Positions 5,779 to 8,924 of a stretch of DNA of 8,924 nucleotides are shown here, piece by piece (positions within the stretch are counted from its first letter, which is position 1; every line of letters begins with the position of its first letter). The position numbers were made by a program, and so were the translations under genes. The notes below the pieces were generated by a model, which was not told the origin of the DNA, made no database searches, and saw only the letters and a list, made by a program, of their open reading frames with translations. Source of the DNA: Thermoplasmata archaeon (GTDB lineage: Archaea > Thermoplasmatota > Thermoplasmata > Lutacidiplasmatales > UBA184); contig JASHSX010000079.1 in NCBI GenBank assembly GCA_030040865.1, forward strand, positions 1 to 8,924. The letters are read 5' to 3'.

Positions 5779-6600
5779 TTACGCTGCGGGCGTCGGCGGG
5801 ACCGCGCGCGGGCGTCCCTTCTCGCGTTCGAGGACCGCGAGCGCCTCGCGCACGGTCGCCCGGTCGTGGACGATGGCGCGAAGGGCCTTCAGCATCGGGA
5901 CGGGATGGTCCGACTGCCAGATGTTGCGACCCATGTCGATCCCGTGGGCGCCCGCGTCGATCGCGTCGCGCGCGAGCGTGAGGGCCGCCTCGTCGCTGTC
6001 GAGCTTCGGGCCTCCGGCCACGACGATCGGGACGGGACACGCCTCCACGACCTTCGCGAACCCGTCGCAGTAGTACGTCTTCACCAGGTGCGCCCCGAGC
6101 TCGGCGGAGACGCGGCAGGCGAGCGCGAGGTAGCGCTGGTCCCGCTTCTCGAGCTCCTTCCCGACGGCCGTGATCGCCATCACCGGGATCCCGTACTCCT
6201 CGCCGCCGTCGACGAGCTCCCCCAGGTGCACGAGCGACTCGTGCTCGTGGGGCGCGCCGACGAACACGCTCAGGGCGACCGCGCTCACGTTCAGGCGGGC
6301 CGCCTCCTCCATCGACGTCGTGATCGCCTCGTCGGAGAGATCCTCCTTGAGGACCGTGACCCCGCCCGACACGCGGAGGACGACCGGCGTCGAGGTCGTG
6401 GGGTCGACGCACCGCCGCAGGATCCCGCGGGTGAGCGCGACCGCGTCGGCGTGCGGGAGGAGCGGGGCGATCGTCGCCCGGGCGTCCTCCAGGTGATGGG
6501 TGGGCCCCATGAAGTATCCGTGGTCGACCGCGAGCATGACCGAGTTCCCGCTCGACGGCGAAAAGAGTCGGTGCATCCGGTTCGCGAGACCCCAGTCCAT
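5779..6600 (-). CDS. LsrF-like aldolase/thiolase (DeoC/DhnA class I aldolase family)
   Basis: A 273-residue TIM-barrel enzyme. The sequence follows E. coli LsrF, which cleaves 3-hydroxy-5-phosphonooxypentane-2,4-dione with CoA to DHAP and acetyl-CoA in AI-2 breakdown. Matching blocks are DWGLANRMHRLFSP (2-15), VMLAVDHGYFMGPT (21-34), TRGILR (57-62), GIPVMAITAVGKE (137-149), VKTYY with catalytic Lys174 (173-177), CPVPIVVAGGPKL (188-200) and IDMGRNIWQSDHP (221-233). The related archaeal ADH synthase (MJ0400 type) and class I fructose-bisphosphate aldolases share the DHG and KT motifs. The SDHP ending and the DWG start favour the LsrF branch. It lacks the roughly 30-residue N-terminal tail of E. 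coli LsrF. No lsrK, lsrG or AI-2 transporter gene is visible. The ATG at 6600 lies 44 bp after the lrp stop, so co-transcription is possible; CTACAAAAGG (6634-6643) may be a promoter of its own. The in vivo substrate is open. Confidence 0.85.
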   Translation of the reverse strand: MDWGLANRMHRLFSPSSGNSVMLAVDHGYFMGPTHHLEDARATIAPLLPHADAVALTRGILRRCVDPTTSTPVVLRVSGGVTVLKEDLSDEAITTSMEEAARLNVSAVALSVFVGAPHEHESLVHLGELVDGGEEYGIPVMAITAVGKELEKRDQRYLALACRVSAELGAHLVKTYYCDGFAKVVEACPVPIVVAGGPKLDSDEAALTLARDAIDAGAHGIDMGRNIWQSDHPVPMLKALRAIVHDRATVREALAVLEREKGRPRAVPPTPAA

Positions 6601-6633
6601 CCGCGTCGCCTCGAGCGGGGACGGGCCGCGGGA

Positions 6634-6643
6634 CCTTTTGTAG
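6634..6643 (-). promoter_or_regulatory. TATA-like element for the LsrF-like gene
   Basis: CTACAAAAGG on the minus strand is AT-rich and lies just after the lrp coding region, about 39 bp before the ATG at 6600. It would give a short leader of roughly 10-15 nt. It allows expression independent of lrp, though the short lrp-to-lsrF gap also permits read-through. Confidence 0.4.
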
Positions 6644-6644
6644 G

Positions 6645-7166
6645 TTACTCGGCGGCGCGCGGAGCGCGCGACCCGCCGTCCGGCGCCTCCCGCTCCGCGG
6701 GACGGCGGGTCACGGGCACCCGGCGGTCCTCCTTCACCCGGTTGAGGACGACCTGGGTGTTCGTCCGCTCGACGTGGGGGTCCTGGAGGGCGTGCTTCAC
6801 GAAGCGATCGAGATCGCGACGATCCCGGAACCGACCGATCAGCAGCGCGTCGTTCTCGCCCGTGACGTCGTAGATCGCGTAGGCCCGGGGATCGTGCGCG
6901 AGGCGCTCCTCGACCTCCCGGAGCCGCCCCTTCGAGATCCGGATCCCGACCGCGGCCCAGAGGTCCCACCCCAGCTGCTCGTCGTCGAGGATCGGCACGT
7001 AGCCGCGGATGACCCCGGCGGACTCCATGCGGGCGACCCGGGCGCTCACCGTCGTGGGCGAGACCTTGAGCCGGTGGGCAAGCTCGCGATGGCTGCGACG
7101 CGCGTCGACGTTGAGCTCCTCGAGGATCGAGCGGTCGAGCTCGTCGAGCATGGACGTTCTGCGCAT
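6645..7166 (-). CDS. Lrp/AsnC-family transcriptional regulator
   Basis: A 173-residue regulator of the Lrp/AsnC (feast/famine) type that binds DNA as dimers or octamers and senses amino acids. The N-terminal helix-turn-helix is MLDELDRSILEELNVDAR (6-23), then SHRELAHRLKVSPTTVSARVARMESAGVIRGY. The C-terminal ligand-binding and oligomerisation (RAM) domain follows from about residue 66, including AIYDVTGENDALLIGRFRD (97-115). The last 25 residues or so are Arg/Pro-rich and look like a disordered tail. I chose the ATG at 7166 because a TATA-like TACCATTAATTC on the minus strand (7188-7199) is centred about 27 bp upstream, giving a leaderless transcript. The ATG at 7151 (MLDELDR) is the usual family start and a fair alternative. 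It is divergent from glutamine synthetase and upstream of the LsrF-like gene, so control of nitrogen assimilation and of itself is the natural inference. Confidence 0.92.
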   Translation of the reverse strand: MRRTSMLDELDRSILEELNVDARRSHRELAHRLKVSPTTVSARVARMESAGVIRGYVPILDDEQLGWDLWAAVGIRISKGRLREVEERLAHDPRAYAIYDVTGENDALLIGRFRDRRDLDRFVKHALQDPHVERTNTQVVLNRVKEDRRVPVTRRPAEREAPDGGSRAPRAAE

Positions 7167-7242
7167 GGTATCCGATCGAAGTAGCCAGAATTAATGGTAT
7201 GGGTACCGAATCTGGAAGTTCGTCCAATTATGGTGCCCGAAC
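7165..7242. promoter_or_regulatory. Divergent lrp/glnA promoter region with repeated sites
   Basis: The spacer between the two genes is markedly less G+C-rich than the rest. It holds a TATA-like TACCATTAATTC for lrp (minus, 7188-7199) and AATTATGG for glnA (plus, 7226-7233). Symmetric elements overlap both: GGTA-N4-TACC (7196-7207), CCAGA/TCTGG (7185-7189 and 7211-7215), GTTCG/CGAAC (7218-7222 and 7238-7242, flanking the glnA TATA) and a direct repeat ATGGTAT (7165-7171 and 7194-7200, 29 bp apart). Several such sites are what an Lrp/AsnC oligomer would use. Repeats are seen; binding is inferred. Confidence 0.5.
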
Positions 7243-7285
7243 GTTGATGTAGCGGGGCACGCTCGGTGCTCCTCGAGGCGGTCGC

Positions 7286-8770
7286 GTGTCCCCCACGAAG
7301 GAAGCGAAGAGCTCGACGAAGTCGCCGAAGGGCGCCTGGGACGGAGGGGTGGTCCTCGAGCAGCTAAAGGCCCAGAACGTGCGGTGGGTCCAGCTGTTCT
7401 ACACCGACGTCTTCGGCGGCTACAACCAGGTCGACGTACCGCTCGCCACGCTCGACGCGGACTCGTTCGTCTCGGGCGTCCCCAAGCTGGACGGCTCGTC
7501 GGTCCGCGGCTTCCGCGAGATCTTCGAGTCGGACATGCTGCTCGTCCCGGACCCGCGGACGCTCGCCACGATCCCGTGGAACCCCGAGGCCGGCGGCACG
7601 GTCCGGTTCATCTGTGACGTGCGCGTCGGCGGGACCAAGGAGCCGTACGGCCACGATCCCCGCTGGGTGGCCCGTCGGACCGAGGCGGTCCTCGCGGCCG
7701 CGGGCTACGACACCTCGTACTGGGGGCCCGAGATCGAGTTCTGGGTGTTCGACTCGGTCCAGCTCCTCCCGTCGTACCAGGGCGTGAAGGACGCCTGGGC
7801 CGGGGCCGGCTACCTCGTCAACCAGCCGGAGTCGCCGTGGGCCGTGGGGGACGGCCACACGACCGTGCGGTTCAAGGAAGGATACCACCGCACCCCGCCG
7901 ACCGACTCGCTGCTGCCGCTTAGGGCCGAGATGTGCAACATCCTCGCCGACGACTTCCACATCGTGATGGACGCCCACCACCACGAGGTCGCGACCGCGA
8001 GCCAGTCGGAGATCAACGTCCGGTTCGACGAGCTCGTCCCGATGGCGGACCACATCCAGGACGTCCGCTACGTGATCAAGAACGTCGCCCACCGCCACGG
8101 CAAGGTCGGGTGTCTCATGCCGAAGCCCGTCTTCGGCGACAACGCGATTGGCATGCACACGAACCAATCGCTCTGGTCGAAGGGGAAGGCGGCGTTCTAC
8201 GACCCCTCGGACGCCTATGCCGAGCTGAGCCAGACGTGCCGGTACTACATCGGCGGCCTCCTCGAGCACGCGCGCGCCCTCTGCGCGATCACGAACCCGA
8301 CGACGAACTCCTACCGCCGGCTCGTGCCGGGCTACGAGGCCCCGGTGTTCATCGCCTGGAGCCGCGCGAACCGCTCGGCCAACGTCCGCATCCCCGCCTA
8401 CCACCGGGGCCGCCCGGCGGCCAAGCGGATCGAGTACCGTACGCCGGATTCGGCGGCGAACATCTACCTCACCGAGGCCGCGCTCGCGCTCGCGGGCCTG
8501 GACGGGATCAAGCGGAAGCTCGAACCGCCGGCGCCCGTCGACGAGAACATCTACCGGCTCACGCCGGCGAAGCGCAAGCAGCTCGGCGTCCGGGAGCTCC
8601 CGGGCTCGCTCGGGGAGTCGCTCGACTGCCTCGCCTCGGACCGGGCGTTCCTGAAGCCCGCCTTCGCGGACTCGCTGCTCGACACCTACCTCGAGATGAA
8701 GCGCGAGGAGCAGCTCGAACTCAACCTGCGGCCCCACCCGTACGAGTTCTACCGGTACCTCGACGTCTAG
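7286..8770 (+). CDS. glnA: Glutamine synthetase, type I (GSI-alpha)
   Basis: A complete 494-residue enzyme that joins ammonia to glutamate with ATP, forming glutamine, in the cytoplasm as a dodecamer. Motifs in order: FYTDVFGG (38-45), GPEIEFWVF with metal ligands E149/E151, HHHEVATASQSEINVRF with E234/E242, GMH291, NPTTNSYRRLVPGYEAP with flap Glu E351, SRANRSANVRIP, and RIEYRTPDSAANIYL with E383/R385. The tyrosine adenylylation motif of GSI-beta and its 25-residue insert are absent, so control is probably by transcription or feedback, not adenylylation. The usual NGSGMHxHxSL loop is NAIGMHTNQSL here. A Lys/Ser-rich N-terminal extension of about 18 residues precedes the fold. The GTG start at 7286 has GAGG 7 nt upstream (7275-7278), with a TATA-like patch at 7226-7233 that would give a leader of about 30 nt. 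The divergent lrp gene is the likely regulator. Confidence 0.95.
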   Translation: MSPTKEAKSSTKSPKGAWDGGVVLEQLKAQNVRWVQLFYTDVFGGYNQVDVPLATLDADSFVSGVPKLDGSSVRGFREIFESDMLLVPDPRTLATIPWNPEAGGTVRFICDVRVGGTKEPYGHDPRWVARRTEAVLAAAGYDTSYWGPEIEFWVFDSVQLLPSYQGVKDAWAGAGYLVNQPESPWAVGDGHTTVRFKEGYHRTPPTDSLLPLRAEMCNILADDFHIVMDAHHHEVATASQSEINVRFDELVPMADHIQDVRYVIKNVAHRHGKVGCLMPKPVFGDNAIGMHTNQSLWSKGKAAFYDPSDAYAELSQTCRYYIGGLLEHARALCAITNPTTNSYRRLVPGYEAPVFIAWSRANRSANVRIPAYHRGRPAAKRIEYRTPDSAANIYLTEAALALAGLDGIKRKLEPPAPVDENIYRLTPAKRKQLGVRELPGSLGESLDCLASDRAFLKPAFADSLLDTYLEMKREEQLELNLRPHPYEFYRYLDV

Positions 8771-8829
8771 CCGGGCAGGCTCGCGGGCGACCGCCGCCTT
8801 CAACCCCTTCCCCGCCCTCGGAGAAGCCG

Positions 8830-8924
8830 ATGTCCCACGCCGTCCGCGTGACCGGCGGGCCGATCTTCACCGGCACGCGGTACGTGGAAGCGCTCCTCGT
8901 CGAGGACGGGGTCGTCCGCGCCGC
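8830..8924 (+). CDS. Amidohydrolase-like protein, N-terminus only
   Basis: Only 31 codons are inside the window. The start VRVTGGPIFTG-x5-EALLVEDGVVRAA has the beta-sandwich pattern (nG-x-I-x-TG ... eAllVedG-I-x-A) that opens metal-dependent amidohydrolases such as YtcJ-type or imidazolonepropionase-like enzymes. No metal-binding residue is visible, so the family is a guess and the substrate unknown. The ATG has GGAG 6 nt upstream (8820-8823). It lies 59 bp after glnA on the same strand and could be co-transcribed. Confidence 0.55.
   Translation, partial: MSHAVRVTGGPIFTGTRYVEALLVEDGVVRA

Noticed and set aside
5702..6412. Upstream extension of the CDGSH frame, and likewise of the LsrF-like frame to 7227
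   Set aside because: The added residues are the out-of-frame shadow of the neighbouring gene; starts at 5701 and 6600 match family N-termini.
7364..8803. Long minus-strand open frame opposite glutamine synthetase
   Set aside because: It covers almost exactly the antisense of a fully motif-supported glnA and has Arg/Val/Glu-rich low-complexity composition.
1..8924. CRISPR array, transposon, prophage or attachment site
   Set aside because: No regularly spaced repeats, transposase or integrase motifs or flanking direct repeats were seen. The tRNA has no integrase gene or duplicated 3' end beside it in this window.

Overview
This window is about 70% G+C and reads as a protein-dense stretch of an archaeal chromosome. 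The best guess is a high-GC Thermoplasmata-like lineage; that is inference, and no rRNA or unambiguous lineage marker is present. Three features point to archaea. The tRNA-Leu has no encoded CCA and has a TATA-like element about 27 bp upstream. Several start codons sit 22-30 bp downstream of short AT-rich, TATA-like patches with little or no Shine-Dalgarno sequence, as expected for leaderless archaeal mRNAs. The gene content is also typical: an Lrp/AsnC-type regulator beside a type I-alpha glutamine synthetase, a DhnA/LsrF-class aldolase and a CDGSH Fe-S protein.

Layout. At the left edge, on the minus strand, is the N-terminal two thirds of an M29-type aminopeptidase, truncated by the window. 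Next come a divergent TetR-family repressor (minus) and a tautomerase-superfamily enzyme (plus), with a clear 18-bp palindrome between them. Two plus-strand genes follow: a small secreted protein made of two related beta-sandwich repeats, and a class C beta-lactamase-fold serine hydrolase. A minus-strand tRNA-Leu(CAG) converges on the hydrolase. The minus strand then carries a cytoplasmic-looking DsbA/thioredoxin-fold protein, a three-domain Fe-S protein (CDGSH, 4Fe-4S-like, CDGSH), an LsrF-like aldolase/thiolase and an Lrp/AsnC regulator. The lrp gene is divergent from a complete plus-strand glutamine synthetase gene (glnA). After glnA the first 31 codons of an amidohydrolase-like gene run off the right edge.

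How the genes may work together. The two best-supported local circuits are (i) TetR repressor, palindromic operator and tautomerase, and (ii) Lrp/AsnC regulator divergent from glutamine synthetase, with the LsrF-like gene just downstream of lrp and possibly co-transcribed. The DsbA-like and triple Fe-S proteins are adjacent on one strand and fit a cytoplasmic redox pair, but nothing in the sequence proves a link. I see no CRISPR array, transposon, integrase or prophage signature, and no intergenic gap over 300 bp. I do not see a clear-cut new defence or mobile system. The most unusual items are the LsrF homologue without a visible AI-2 pathway, the triple Fe-S architecture, and substituted active-site positions in the M29 peptidase and the glutamine synthetase.
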